From Actinomycetota bacterium (GTDB lineage: Bacteria > Actinomycetota > Acidimicrobiia > Acidimicrobiales > Ilumatobacteraceae): a stretch of 9,535 nt of DNA. A model generated the notes under the pieces. That model was not told where the DNA came from, ran no database searches, and saw only the letters and a program-made list of their open reading frames with translations. Shown piece by piece: positions 1 through 6,509 of this stretch (the first letter of the stretch is position 1; every line of letters starts with the position of its first letter). A program made the translations under genes and the position numbers. The stretch lies in NCBI GenBank assembly GCA_005801025.1, contig SYDZ01000188.1:1-9535 (forward strand), read 5' to 3'.

Positions 1-1
1 G

Positions 2-517
2 CATGGCGGGGATCGGCTCAATCCCGTGATTGAAGCCCTCTTTCGGACTTTACCGAAGCACGGATTCCACGTTTTGCGCTTCGATTTTCGTGGGGCCGGC
101 GAAAGTTTCGGGGAGCACGATAACGGCGATGCCGAACGTCTTGACATCGCCGCAGGAATCGACTTTTTATCGCAGATGGACGATCGCGGCGTCTGGGTCT
201 GCGGTTACTCATTTGGTTCTGTGGTCGGCCTTAATGTCGTCGAACCGCGTGTCAATGGATGGATAGCCGTCGCTCCCCCACTTGCAGGGCCTGCGAACCC
301 CACGAGAGTTTTAGCCAGCGGTGATCCTCGCCGAAAACTTTTACTCGTTGGCGAACATGACCAGTTCAGTACACCCTCACACATTGCACACACCATTGGT
401 GACTGGATCAACTCTCATCAAGAAACAATCGCCGGCGTGGATCACTTTTTATTGGGTCGCACGCAGTGGGTTGCCGATCATGTAGCGCAGTGGCTCAAGA
501 ACGCAGAGCAGTCTTAA
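2..517 (+). CDS. Alpha/beta hydrolase, 3' part (start lies outside the window)
   Basis: The reading frame is open from the left edge, so the 171 residues seen are the C-terminal part of a longer protein. The visible start reads HGGDRLNPV, followed by an LRFDFRGAGES segment and a short acidic stretch (HDNGDAE). This is typical of small serine hydrolases that begin with an HPHP..GG oxyanion-hole region. A catalytic triad can be placed: Ser in GYSFGS (about visible residue 70), Asp in GEHDQF (about 120) and His in GVDHFLLG (about 148). There is no lid domain or membrane segment in the visible part, so a soluble cytoplasmic enzyme is likely. A GTG at 26 could act as a start, but the conserved HGG motif lies upstream of it, so the true start is off the window. 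The 3' end overlaps the convergent aldo/keto reductase by 23 bp. The fold is well supported; the substrate is unknown. Confidence 0.85.
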   Translation, partial: HGGDRLNPVIEALFRTLPKHGFHVLRFDFRGAGESFGEHDNGDAERLDIAAGIDFLSQMDDRGVWVCGYSFGSVVGLNVVEPRVNGWIAVAPPLAGPANPTRVLASGDPRRKLLLVGEHDQFSTPSHIAHTIGDWINSHQETIAGVDHFLLGRTQWVADHVAQWLKNAEQS

Positions 518-1502
518 TTTGTCCCATCACCTCTGGGGTCAAAAGTTCAATCACATCAAGTGCTTTAAAATTCTCGACGACCTGCGAAGCCTTACTGGCC
601 CCGGTAATGACCGTTGATACATTCGGATTCTTAGTGCACCAGGCAAGAGCCATCTGCGCCAAAGTGCATCCAAGTCCCTCAGCGATAGGCATCAGTTTCT
701 TGACAGTGCTTTGCGCTTTTTCGGCAGTCAGGCGTTCGGCAAGCCATGAGTATCCAGGTAACGCCGCACGTGAGTCTTCGGGAACTCCATCAAGATATTT
801 GCCCGTCAAAACCCCTGAGGCTAAGGGACTCCAAATAGTCGTTCCGAGTCCAATGTCTTCATAAAGACGCTTGTACTCAACCTCCACGCGCTTGCGCTCA
901 AGCATATTGTATTGCGGTTGCTCCATCACTGGCTTGTGTAGATGATGACGATCGGCGATGTCCCAAGCGGCACGAATTTCGTCTGCTGTCCATTCGCTGG
1001 TTCCCCAATAGAGAACTTTTCCTTGATCAATGAGATCACTCATTGCCCACACAGTTTCTTCAATCGGCGTGTTCGGGTCGGCACGATGGCAAAACAGCAA
1101 ATCCACGAAATCAACTTGCAAGCGATCTAAGCAACCCTCAATAGCGTGATGCACATATTTGCGATTCAGAGTGTTCCCCATATTGGGCACCCCACCCTCA
1201 ATCCCCCAAAAGATCTTGGTTGACAACACGTAATCTTGGCGACGCCAATCTAAATCTTTGATGACGCGACCCATGATCGCTTCACTCTCGCCGCCGGCAT
1301 AGGCCTCAGCATTATCAAAAAAGTTGCATCCGGCATCCCATGCATTCGCCATGCAATCGCGTGCCATGTCATCGTTCAGTTGGGTATCAAAAGTCACCCA
1401 ACTTCCAAACGATAAGACCGAAACCTTCAGCCCACTGCGACCGAGTCGGCGATATTCCATCTTCGGATTGGGCGTGAACTTGGCAACAGATGAATTGTTC
1501 AT
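495..1502 (-). CDS. Aldo/keto reductase, Kv-beta-like (AKR6 type)
   Basis: Predicted cytoplasmic NADPH-dependent carbonyl reductase of 335 residues with a TIM-barrel fold. The tetrad is complete: Asp63 and Tyr68 in FFDNAEAYAGG, Lys96 in STKIFWG, and His139 in FCHRAD. Several segments match the potassium-channel beta-subunit type of aldo/keto reductase: TKIFWG, DPNTPIEETVWAM, LYWGTSEW, WSPLASGVLTGKY, and a C-terminal NADP-phosphate-binding region around TGASKASQVVEN. A TTG at 1511 is in frame, but it directly follows an AAGG ribosome-binding motif (1512-1515) and has no spacing. The ATG at 1502 sits 9 nt from that motif and is preferred. The ATG at codon 15 (MEYRRLG) is a further option. The gene begins 22 bp after mmuM ends, so it is probably the last gene of the his operon. 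It converges on and overlaps the alpha/beta hydrolase. Family assignment is firm; the substrate is unknown and no link to histidine synthesis is evident. Confidence 0.93.
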   Translation of the reverse strand: MNNSSVAKFTPNPKMEYRRLGRSGLKVSVLSFGSWVTFDTQLNDDMARDCMANAWDAGCNFFDNAEAYAGGESEAIMGRVIKDLDWRRQDYVLSTKIFWGIEGGVPNMGNTLNRKYVHHAIEGCLDRLQVDFVDLLFCHRADPNTPIEETVWAMSDLIDQGKVLYWGTSEWTADEIRAAWDIADRHHLHKPVMEQPQYNMLERKRVEVEYKRLYEDIGLGTTIWSPLASGVLTGKYLDGVPEDSRAALPGYSWLAERLTAEKAQSTVKKLMPIAEGLGCTLAQMALAWCTKNPNVSTVITGASKASQVVENFKALDVIELLTPEVMGQIKTALRS

Positions 1503-1511
1503 AAGTGCCAA

Positions 1512-1515
1512 CCTT
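1512..1515 (-). promoter_or_regulatory. Ribosome binding site that decides the aldo/keto reductase start
   Basis: On the minus strand AAGG ends 9 nt before the ATG at 1502. The in-frame TTG at 1511 abuts the motif with no spacer, which argues against it being the initiation codon. Confidence 0.6.
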
Positions 1516-1524
1516 ATGCGTAAA

Positions 1525-2430
1525 TTAGTTCAGTTGACGAGAGCGGCGTGCTAATTCGGCAATCTCATCGGGTCCCACACCACAACAACCGCCGATGAAC
1601 TTTGCACCAAGTTGCACCCACCGCGTGAGTTCTGCAGTTGAAGGAATTGATTCGCCACTACCGATCCAACAACGCCCTATGGCGTCCCATGCGCGACCGT
1701 GATTGGGATAAACCACAAAGGCTGTGGCGGGGGCAAGTTGTCCCATAGCCAACAAAAGTTCTTCAACATAGGTGGGGTGAGTGCAATTGATTCCTAAACC
1801 AATCAGGTTGTCATAACCCACGACACTCATCACAGCTGCTGCCACTGTGTCTCCTCCATAAGTCAGAGCGCTGTCAGTGAAACCAAAACTGAACCATGCG
1901 GGCGGAGATCCACACTCCTGCAAAATCTCGGCGATGAGCCTGGCTTCATCAGCCAACGGAATTGTTTCTACGGCAATCAGGTCGGCACCGGAGTCAATGA
2001 GAATGTTCATTTTATTGCGGTGATAGTCCTCAATGTCGCACCACTCAATGTCATAACGGCCGGTGTACTCGCTGCCATCAGCCAAACACGCCCCAAATGG
2101 TCCAATAGACGCAGCAACCAGTGTATTCGTCCCAGCCACAGCCCGTCGAGCAATCAAAGTTGTGTCAATTAACGCTTGACGCGATTGCCTCGGAGACAAA
2201 CCACAGGATTCAAATTGGCTCTGTCCACATTGATAACTAGCAGAGGCGATGATCTGAGAACCCGCTTCAACGAACGAGCGATGTGCACGCTCCAAAAGCA
2301 CGGGGTCATCGACGACAGTCTGCGCTGTCCACAACGACCCAGACACATCGGCCCCAAGCAATTCGAGCGCTGTTGAGAGTCCGCCATCAATCACCGTAAA
2401 CGGCTCATGAGTGAATGGAGGCTGAGTCAA
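1525..2430 (-). CDS. mmuM: Homocysteine S-methyltransferase
   Basis: Transfers a methyl group, probably from S-methylmethionine or S-adenosylmethionine, to homocysteine to give methionine. It is a zinc-dependent cytoplasmic barrel enzyme of 301 residues, close to the usual length of about 310. It carries the family signatures in order: VIDGGLST near residue 13, SLWTAQ, ASASYQ, SIGPFGACLADGSEY near 108-122, VETIP, WFSFGFTDS, GLGINCTHP with zinc ligand Cys216, VVYPNHG, and GGCCG with zinc ligands Cys282 and Cys283. The TTG start overlaps the hisF stop by 4 bp (TTGA, 2427-2430), which implies translational coupling, although no clear Shine-Dalgarno motif precedes it. A GTG at codon 13 is possible but would leave almost no N-terminus before the first strand. 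The gene shows no cobalamin-binding or folate-binding domain, so it is the short MmuM type and not MetH. Placement at the end of a histidine operon is unusual. Confidence 0.95.
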   Translation of the reverse strand: MTQPPFTHEPFTVIDGGLSTALELLGADVSGSLWTAQTVVDDPVLLERAHRSFVEAGSQIIASASYQCGQSQFESCGLSPRQSRQALIDTTLIARRAVAGTNTLVAASIGPFGACLADGSEYTGRYDIEWCDIEDYHRNKMNILIDSGADLIAVETIPLADEARLIAEILQECGSPPAWFSFGFTDSALTYGGDTVAAAVMSVVGYDNLIGLGINCTHPTYVEELLLAMGQLAPATAFVVYPNHGRAWDAIGRCWIGSGESIPSTAELTRWVQLGAKFIGGCCGVGPDEIAELARRSRQLN

Positions 2431-3197
2431 TGCGCTGGCCGAACGGTGATTCCCGCATCAAGCATTCTTTGTTTCGCTTGAGCCACAGTGAACTCACCAA
2501 AGTGAAAAATAGACGCCGCCAAAACTGCATCAGCGCCGCCGATGACAATGCCATCAACAAGATGTTTGAGTGTTCCCACTCCTCCAGAGGCAATAACAGG
2601 AACTCCCACGGCATCACTCACGCTACGCGTGATCTCAAGATCAAATCCCTCTTTGGTGCCATCACGGTCCATCGAGGTCAGAAGTATTTCGCCCGCTCCC
2701 AGTGCGCACGCGCGGGTGACCCATTCAACGACGTCAATTCCAGTGGGTGTTCGCCCACCGTGCAAAAATACTTCATATCCCGCAGAACCATCGGACCGAC
2801 TCTTGGCGTCAACCGCACAGACCACGCACTGTGAACCAAACTCACTAGCAATTTCGGCAATCAACTGCGGGTTCTCGACCGCAGAGGTATTGACGCTTAC
2901 TTTATCCGCACCAGCACGCAGCATTCGTCGGGCATCTTCAACACTGCGGATACCGCCACCAACAGTGAAGGGAATAAAAACTTGTTCCGCCGTTCGCGAA
3001 ATGACATCAACCATCGTTGCGCGACCATCGCTTGACGCTGTGATGTCAAGAAAAACGAGTTCATCAGCACCTTCAGTGTCATACTGCGCAGCTAATTCAA
3101 CAGGATCCCCAGCATCGCGCAGATTGACGAAATTGGTTCCCTTCACGACGCGACCGTTCGTTACATCAAGACAAGGAATAACGCGAGCAACCTTCAT
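2427..3197 (-). CDS. hisF: Imidazole glycerol phosphate synthase, cyclase subunit
   Basis: Cyclase half of the HisH/HisF enzyme. It uses ammonia delivered by HisH to turn PRFAR into imidazole glycerol phosphate and AICAR, in the cytoplasm. The 256 residues form a complete (beta/alpha)8 barrel of normal length. The catalytic pair is present: Asp11 in RVIPCLDV and Asp130 in CAVDAKS. Phosphate-binding glycines appear in TVGGGIRS (79-85) and in VIASGGVGT (201-209). Also diagnostic are the GRVVKGTNF opening and the TGIDVVEW and TSMDRDGT segments. It starts at an ATG that overlaps the hisA stop in an ATGA (3194-3197), with only a weak purine motif upstream. mmuM follows, also with a 4-bp overlap. 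HisI, which normally acts before HisA and often lies next to hisF, is absent here. Confidence 0.98.
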   Translation of the reverse strand: MKVARVIPCLDVTNGRVVKGTNFVNLRDAGDPVELAAQYDTEGADELVFLDITASSDGRATMVDVISRTAEQVFIPFTVGGGIRSVEDARRMLRAGADKVSVNTSAVENPQLIAEIASEFGSQCVVCAVDAKSRSDGSAGYEVFLHGGRTPTGIDVVEWVTRACALGAGEILLTSMDRDGTKEGFDLEITRSVSDAVGVPVIASGGVGTLKHLVDGIVIGGADAVLAASIFHFGEFTVAQAKQRMLDAGITVRPAH

Positions 3198-3928
3198 GAC
3201 ATTCCGTTCACATGACGCAACACTGAGATTGCCTCCGCAACACTAAAACGACCTTCATACAAGGCCTTGCCAGTAATGACCCCCGCCAAAGTTTGAATGT
3301 CGCCTAATGCCCGAACATCGTCAAGCGAGGCCACGCCACCACTAGCAATCACGGGAATGGTGGTAGCCAAGGCGGCAGCACGCAGTCCGTTCACATCGGG
3401 ACCCTGCAACATGCCATCGCGCGAGATATCCGTAATCACGAAAGCCGATGCGGACGCAAACCACGACAAAGCATCGTTGAGTTGCACACCAGAGTCCTGT
3501 GTCCAACCGTGAACTGCAATCTCACCGCCACGATGATCGAGGCCAACTGCCACGGCAATAATTTTTGCTGCCTCTTCAACCAAACTTGGATTGGCGACAG
3601 CCACCGAACCCATCACCACACGCGCCACACCAGCATCACATAAGGCCTGAGCGTCACTTAAAGAGCGCACCCCTCCGCCAGTTTGTACTGCCGCACGATC
3701 ACCCACAGCACGCACCACATCCGCCACGACGCGTCGATTGATGGCTTCACCTGTTCGCGCTGCGTCAAGGTCAACAATATGAATCCAAGTCGCTCCAGCC
3801 TCGACGAAAGATAGTGCCACAGCGACCGGATCATCGCCGTACACAGTTTCTTTGGCATAGTCGCCTTGTAAAAGTCGCACGACCCGACCGCCGCGAAGAT
3901 CAATCGCCGGGTATAAATCGACAGTCAC
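3194..3928 (-). CDS. hisA: ProFAR isomerase (phosphoribosyl-formimino-AICAR-phosphate ribosyl isomerase)
   Basis: Isomerises ProFAR to PRFAR by an Amadori rearrangement, supplying the substrate of HisH/HisF. It is a 244-residue (beta/alpha)8 barrel of normal length. The catalytic pair can be placed at Asp10 (YPAIDLRGG) and Asp131 (GLDHRGG). Other family marks are VRLLQGDY, HIVDLDAA, TGGGVRS with a substrate-binding Arg near residue 88, VITDISRDGM, and the phosphate site VIASGGV. In many actinobacteria the counterpart is PriA, which also performs the TrpF reaction. Here the loop reads VHGW (139-142), as in ordinary HisA, and not the RGW of PriA, so a histidine-only enzyme is the better reading. 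The GTG start overlaps the hisH stop in a GTGA (3925-3928); hisF overlaps its end. Confidence 0.96.
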   Translation of the reverse strand: MTVDLYPAIDLRGGRVVRLLQGDYAKETVYGDDPVAVALSFVEAGATWIHIVDLDAARTGEAINRRVVADVVRAVGDRAAVQTGGGVRSLSDAQALCDAGVARVVMGSVAVANPSLVEEAAKIIAVAVGLDHRGGEIAVHGWTQDSGVQLNDALSWFASASAFVITDISRDGMLQGPDVNGLRAAALATTIPVIASGGVASLDDVRALGDIQTLAGVITGKALYEGRFSVAEAISVLRHVNGMS

Positions 3929-4566
3929 GACTTGCCCGCAGCTTTCACAAAGTTGTCCAGCAATGCAAGGCCACCGGCACCAGATTTCTCGGGATGAAAT
4001 TGCGTAGCGAAAACATTATTGAGTCGAAACGCAGCGTTCAGCGTGCCGCCGTATTCACAGGTAGCGGCAATCACCTTGTCGTCATTAGGGACACCATGCA
4101 ACGAATGCACAAAATAGACCCATGAGCCATCATCAGATTGTGAGAGCAACGGGCCAGCAAACATTGGATCTTTTGGATGTTCAAAATTCAACTTGTTCCA
4201 TTGCATCTGTGGTCGCTTGACCCCAGATGGAATCCATCGGACCATGCCAGAAATGATGTCTAAGCCACGTGCCTCAAGATGCTCTTCACTCCCCGTAAAG
4301 AGCATCTGCATACCAACACAAATACCAAGGAAAGGGCGACCAGAATCAACGGCTTGGTGCACGACTTTTTCCAGCCCTGCAGCTCGCAATGCGGCCATAC
4401 ATGCTCCGAAAGCACCAACTCCTGGTAAGACAACAGCGTCCGCAGTCGCCACGAAATCTGGATCACGGGTCAGATGCGCGTCGGCGCCGACTTTTTGCAG
4501 AGCTTTTTCTGCAGAACGCAGATTGCCAATGCCGTAATCCAGTACAGCAATAACAGGTGCGGTCAC
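3925..4566 (-). CDS. hisH: Imidazole glycerol phosphate synthase, glutamine amidotransferase subunit
   Basis: Hydrolyses glutamine and passes ammonia through the HisF barrel. It is a class I (triad) amidotransferase of 213 residues, a usual length for the family. The triad is complete: Cys83 in the nucleophile elbow GICVGMQ, and His191 and Glu193 in HPEKS. VLDYGIGNLRS opens the protein and LPGVGAFG (47-54) gives the oxyanion-strand motif. Two positions are unusual: the segment commonly read as PHMGWN is PQMQWN here (119-124), and the usual GICLGMQ has Val in place of Leu. The GTG start overlaps the hisB stop in a GTGA (4563-4566) and is preceded by AAAGG at a 6-nt spacing on the minus strand. 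Position between hisB and hisA is the classical one. Confidence 0.97.
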   Translation of the reverse strand: MTAPVIAVLDYGIGNLRSAEKALQKVGADAHLTRDPDFVATADAVVLPGVGAFGACMAALRAAGLEKVVHQAVDSGRPFLGICVGMQMLFTGSEEHLEARGLDIISGMVRWIPSGVKRPQMQWNKLNFEHPKDPMFAGPLLSQSDDGSWVYFVHSLHGVPNDDKVIAATCEYGGTLNAAFRLNNVFATQFHPEKSGAGGLALLDNFVKAAGKS

Positions 4567-5153
4567 AGAACGCCTTTCGTTGATGGCACTTCAGATCCCT
4601 CAATACGTACCGCATCGCGCAAGCAGCGACCGAGACCTTTGAACGCTGCCTCAATGATGTGATGCACATTGTGGCCATGCTTCAACGTGACGTGCAATGT
4701 GACTCCAGCAGACATGGCCAGCGAACTGATGGCATGCTCCGCCAATTGCGGATCAAATGCAGGATTCCCAAGTGGTAAGCACTCAGGAAGAGACACATCC
4801 CAGACAACAAATGGTCGACCCGAGAGATCCAAAGCGATTTCAACAAGAGCTTCGTCAAGTGGATAGAGACCACTTGCAAAACGGCGTACGCCGGTCTTGT
4901 CACCAAGAGCCTCGCGTATCGCTTCACCGAAAGTAATCGCTACATCCTCAATGGTGTGGTGAGTGTCAATATGTAGATCCCCCTTGGCGGCAATACGCAG
5001 ATCAAATCCGCCATGTTTGCCGACTTGGGACAACATGTGGTCATAGAACGGAATGCCAGTACTGACATCGCATTGCCCCAAGCCATCAAGATTGACTGAT
5101 AACTCAATTGATGTTTCCGCCGTTGTTCGCGAACGAGTAGCGATTCGACTCAT
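4563..5153 (-). CDS. hisB: Imidazoleglycerol-phosphate dehydratase
   Basis: Converts imidazole glycerol phosphate to imidazole acetol phosphate, the substrate of HisC. The 196 residues correspond to the monofunctional dehydratase; the N-terminal histidinol-phosphatase domain found fused in enterobacteria is absent. Manganese-binding motifs of the two internal repeats are HHTIED (65-70) and HHIIEA (164-169). FYDHML (36-41), the GxxRFA segment with YPLDEAL, the SGRP stretch and the C-terminal PSTKG are all present, so the protein is full length. It starts at an ATG with an excellent GGAGG motif (5161-5165) spaced 7 nt, and it overlaps the end of hisC by 4 bp. Confidence 0.98.
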   Translation of the reverse strand: MSRIATRSRTTAETSIELSVNLDGLGQCDVSTGIPFYDHMLSQVGKHGGFDLRIAAKGDLHIDTHHTIEDVAITFGEAIREALGDKTGVRRFASGLYPLDEALVEIALDLSGRPFVVWDVSLPECLPLGNPAFDPQLAEHAISSLAMSAGVTLHVTLKHGHNVHHIIEAAFKGLGRCLRDAVRIEGSEVPSTKGVL

Positions 5154-6220
5154 GATAAAACCTCCGTTAGGGCATTGAGAAAAATATCATCTTGTTCCGG
5201 CGTACCAATGGTGACTCGCAGGCAATCGGCAAGTCGCGGCCAACTTGAACAATCTCTAATTAAAACACTGCGGTCAAGTAAACCCTGCCACACTGTACGA
5301 CCGCTTTTTGAGCGTGGGCGAATCAAAATAAAGTTTGCTCCACTTGCAAAAACATCCACATCAAGTAAGGCTAAAGCGTGTACCAGGCGTTGACGTTCTG
5401 CCACGATTACTCGCACCCGTTCTTCCATATCGCCCTGAAACTGCACCGCCAGGGTGCCAGCGATCTGCTTCGCTGTATCAAGGTGATACGGCAAGACAAC
5501 TTTGTCGAGTTCAGCCACCAACCACCGCGGACCAATCAAATATCCGAGACGCGCCGCAGCCATGCTCCATGTCTTAGAGAATGTGCGCGTCACGACGAGT
5601 GGTGTATCTTCATTGATCAGTTCTAAGGCACTCCATGGGGCGAATTGCCCGTAGGCCTCGTCGACGACAACTAGCCCTGTGCTCAATGCCAAGACCTCGG
5701 CGACTAATTCGGGTGAGTCGACCCCTCCAGTTGGATTATTTGGAGAACACAAAAATGTCACATGCGGCTGGAACTCATTGACCACACGACGAACTTCGTT
5801 GACATCGAGTGAAAAGTCAGTGCTACGTTCACCTTCAACGACCGTTGCACCAGTGATCCGCGCAATGTGACTATGCAGTTGGTAGGTCGGCTCAAATGTG
5901 GCCACCGTACGACCAGGACCAGCGAATGTTAAGAGCACTGTTTGCAAGACCTCGTTGCTGCCGTTGGCGACGAACACCATCTCTGGAGACACGCCATGCA
6001 GATCGGCAATCGCAGACCGCAATCCATATGCCCCCCGATCGGGATAGCGCTGCCACTCAATGTCAGAAATAGCTGCGGCGTAGGCTTCGCGGAAGGCTCG
6101 TGGCGGAGCAACTGGCGCTTCATTGGTGTTGAGACGCACGCGAACCTCCACTTGGGGCGAGTGGTAGCCCTCGAGGGCAGATAAATCGTCTCGAACGGGC
6201 ACGCGGGTCACAGGAAGCAA
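5150..6220 (-). CDS. hisC: Histidinol-phosphate aminotransferase
   Basis: PLP-dependent class I/II aminotransferase that converts imidazole acetol phosphate and glutamate to histidinol phosphate. The 356 residues are typical of HisC. Visible marks in order: YHSPQVEVRVRLNTNE near 19-34 (substrate-binding N-terminus), YPDRGAYGLRSA, ANGSNEVL (85-92, PLP phosphate), SPNNPTGG (159-166, Asn162), VVDEAYGQF (Asp187 and Tyr190), TFSKTWSMAAARLGY with the PLP lysine Lys216 and Arg224, and LRVTIGT with Arg335 binding the substrate carboxylate. It is the first gene of the minus-strand operon as far as seen; hisD, often directly upstream in actinobacteria, is not there. The start is uncertain: TTG at 6220 is the longest choice, while GTG at 6211 and GTG at 6202 are in frame. 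None has a convincing Shine-Dalgarno motif. Confidence 0.97.
   Translation of the reverse strand: MLPVTRVPVRDDLSALEGYHSPQVEVRVRLNTNEAPVAPPRAFREAYAAAISDIEWQRYPDRGAYGLRSAIADLHGVSPEMVFVANGSNEVLQTVLLTFAGPGRTVATFEPTYQLHSHIARITGATVVEGERSTDFSLDVNEVRRVVNEFQPHVTFLCSPNNPTGGVDSPELVAEVLALSTGLVVVDEAYGQFAPWSALELINEDTPLVVTRTFSKTWSMAAARLGYLIGPRWLVAELDKVVLPYHLDTAKQIAGTLAVQFQGDMEERVRVIVAERQRLVHALALLDVDVFASGANFILIRPRSKSGRTVWQGLLDRSVLIRDCSSWPRLADCLRVTIGTPEQDDIFLNALTEVLS
5161..5165 (-). promoter_or_regulatory. Strong ribosome binding site of hisB
   Basis: GGAGG on the minus strand lies 7 nt upstream of the hisB ATG and inside the 3' end of hisC. It is the strongest Shine-Dalgarno motif in the his operon, so hisB need not rely only on coupling to hisC. 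Confidence 0.7.
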
Positions 6221-6222
6221 GG

Positions 6223-6253
6223 CTACCCAAGTCGGTAGTTCACTATTGGGTAG
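6223..6253. repeat. Perfect 8-bp inverted repeat in the hisC / 74-aa gene divergent region
   Basis: CTACCCAA at 6223-6230 is the exact reverse complement of TTGGGTAG at 6246-6253, with a 15-bp spacer. A third GGTAG lies in the spacer at 6234-6238, so CTACC at 6223-6227 could pair with either copy. The whole element sits in the 54-bp gap between the outermost hisC start and the plus-strand small gene. It could be an operator for a dimeric regulator or a transcript hairpin. It could also be chance. Confidence 0.45.
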
Positions 6254-6274
6254 ATTTCCGCTGAAGGTCCTGGT

Positions 6275-6499
6275 GTGACATATGGTGTCGGGGTGACCAC
6301 TGCAAACTTGTCAACAATCGCCGCCGAATTAGCTGTTATCGCTGAAGGCGCCGACCGCTACCGCCAACGTGTCGCCGAACTTGGCCAAGCCAACCTGGGC
6401 GGTAAGCACGATGACCTGCTGGCCGCCATTCATGAAGCCGACAGATCCCTACGATCGGCTCAACGTGCACTACTCCGCGCTTGCCGTATCGCCAAATAG
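6275..6499 (+). CDS. Small helical protein of unknown function (74 aa)
   Basis: I do not recognise the family. The GTG start has a good GAAGG motif (6263-6267) at 7-nt spacing, and this is the main reason to accept it as a gene. A later GTG at 6293 lacks such a motif. The protein is rich in Ala, Leu, Arg and Glu and reads as two amphipathic helices, about residues 9-36 and 43-72, joined by a short Gly-containing turn (NLGGKHDD). This suggests a helical hairpin or short coiled coil. There is no signal peptide, no membrane segment and no cysteine pair suggesting a metal site. It diverges from hisC and ends 10 bp before the aldo/keto reductase start, so it probably leads the plus-strand cluster. 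A function as regulator, adaptor or subunit is possible but not shown. Confidence 0.6.
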   Translation: MTYGVGVTTANLSTIAAELAVIAEGADRYRQRVAELGQANLGGKHDDLLAAIHEADRSLRSAQRALLRACRIAK

Positions 6500-6509
6500 C
6501 ATTCACAGA

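Noticed and set aside
26..517. Complete small hydrolase starting at GTG 26
   Set aside because: The frame is open to the left edge and the conserved HGG motif lies upstream of the GTG, so this is an internal codon of a truncated gene.
2415..3246. Long plus-strand open frames opposite hisF
   Set aside because: They are antisense shadows of hisF: their translations show no domain pattern, while the minus-strand frame is a complete HisF.
6211..6225. Leaderless promoter for hisC, with TAGCCT 8 nt before the GTG at 6211
   Set aside because: The hexamer fits only the loose TANNNT pattern and no matching -35 was found. TTGACA at 6309-6314 on the minus strand is too far away and has no good -10 at 16-18 bp.
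6200..6330. Histidine leader peptide, T-box or attenuator upstream of hisC
   Set aside because: The minus strand shows only scattered His codons, no run of them, and no terminator with a T-run.
6369..6509. Upstream extension of the YdhF-like reductase by 47 codons
   Set aside because: The extension lies inside the small gene at 6275-6499, contains Pro/Trp-rich sequence unlike the family, and the conserved protein begins at the ATG at 6510.
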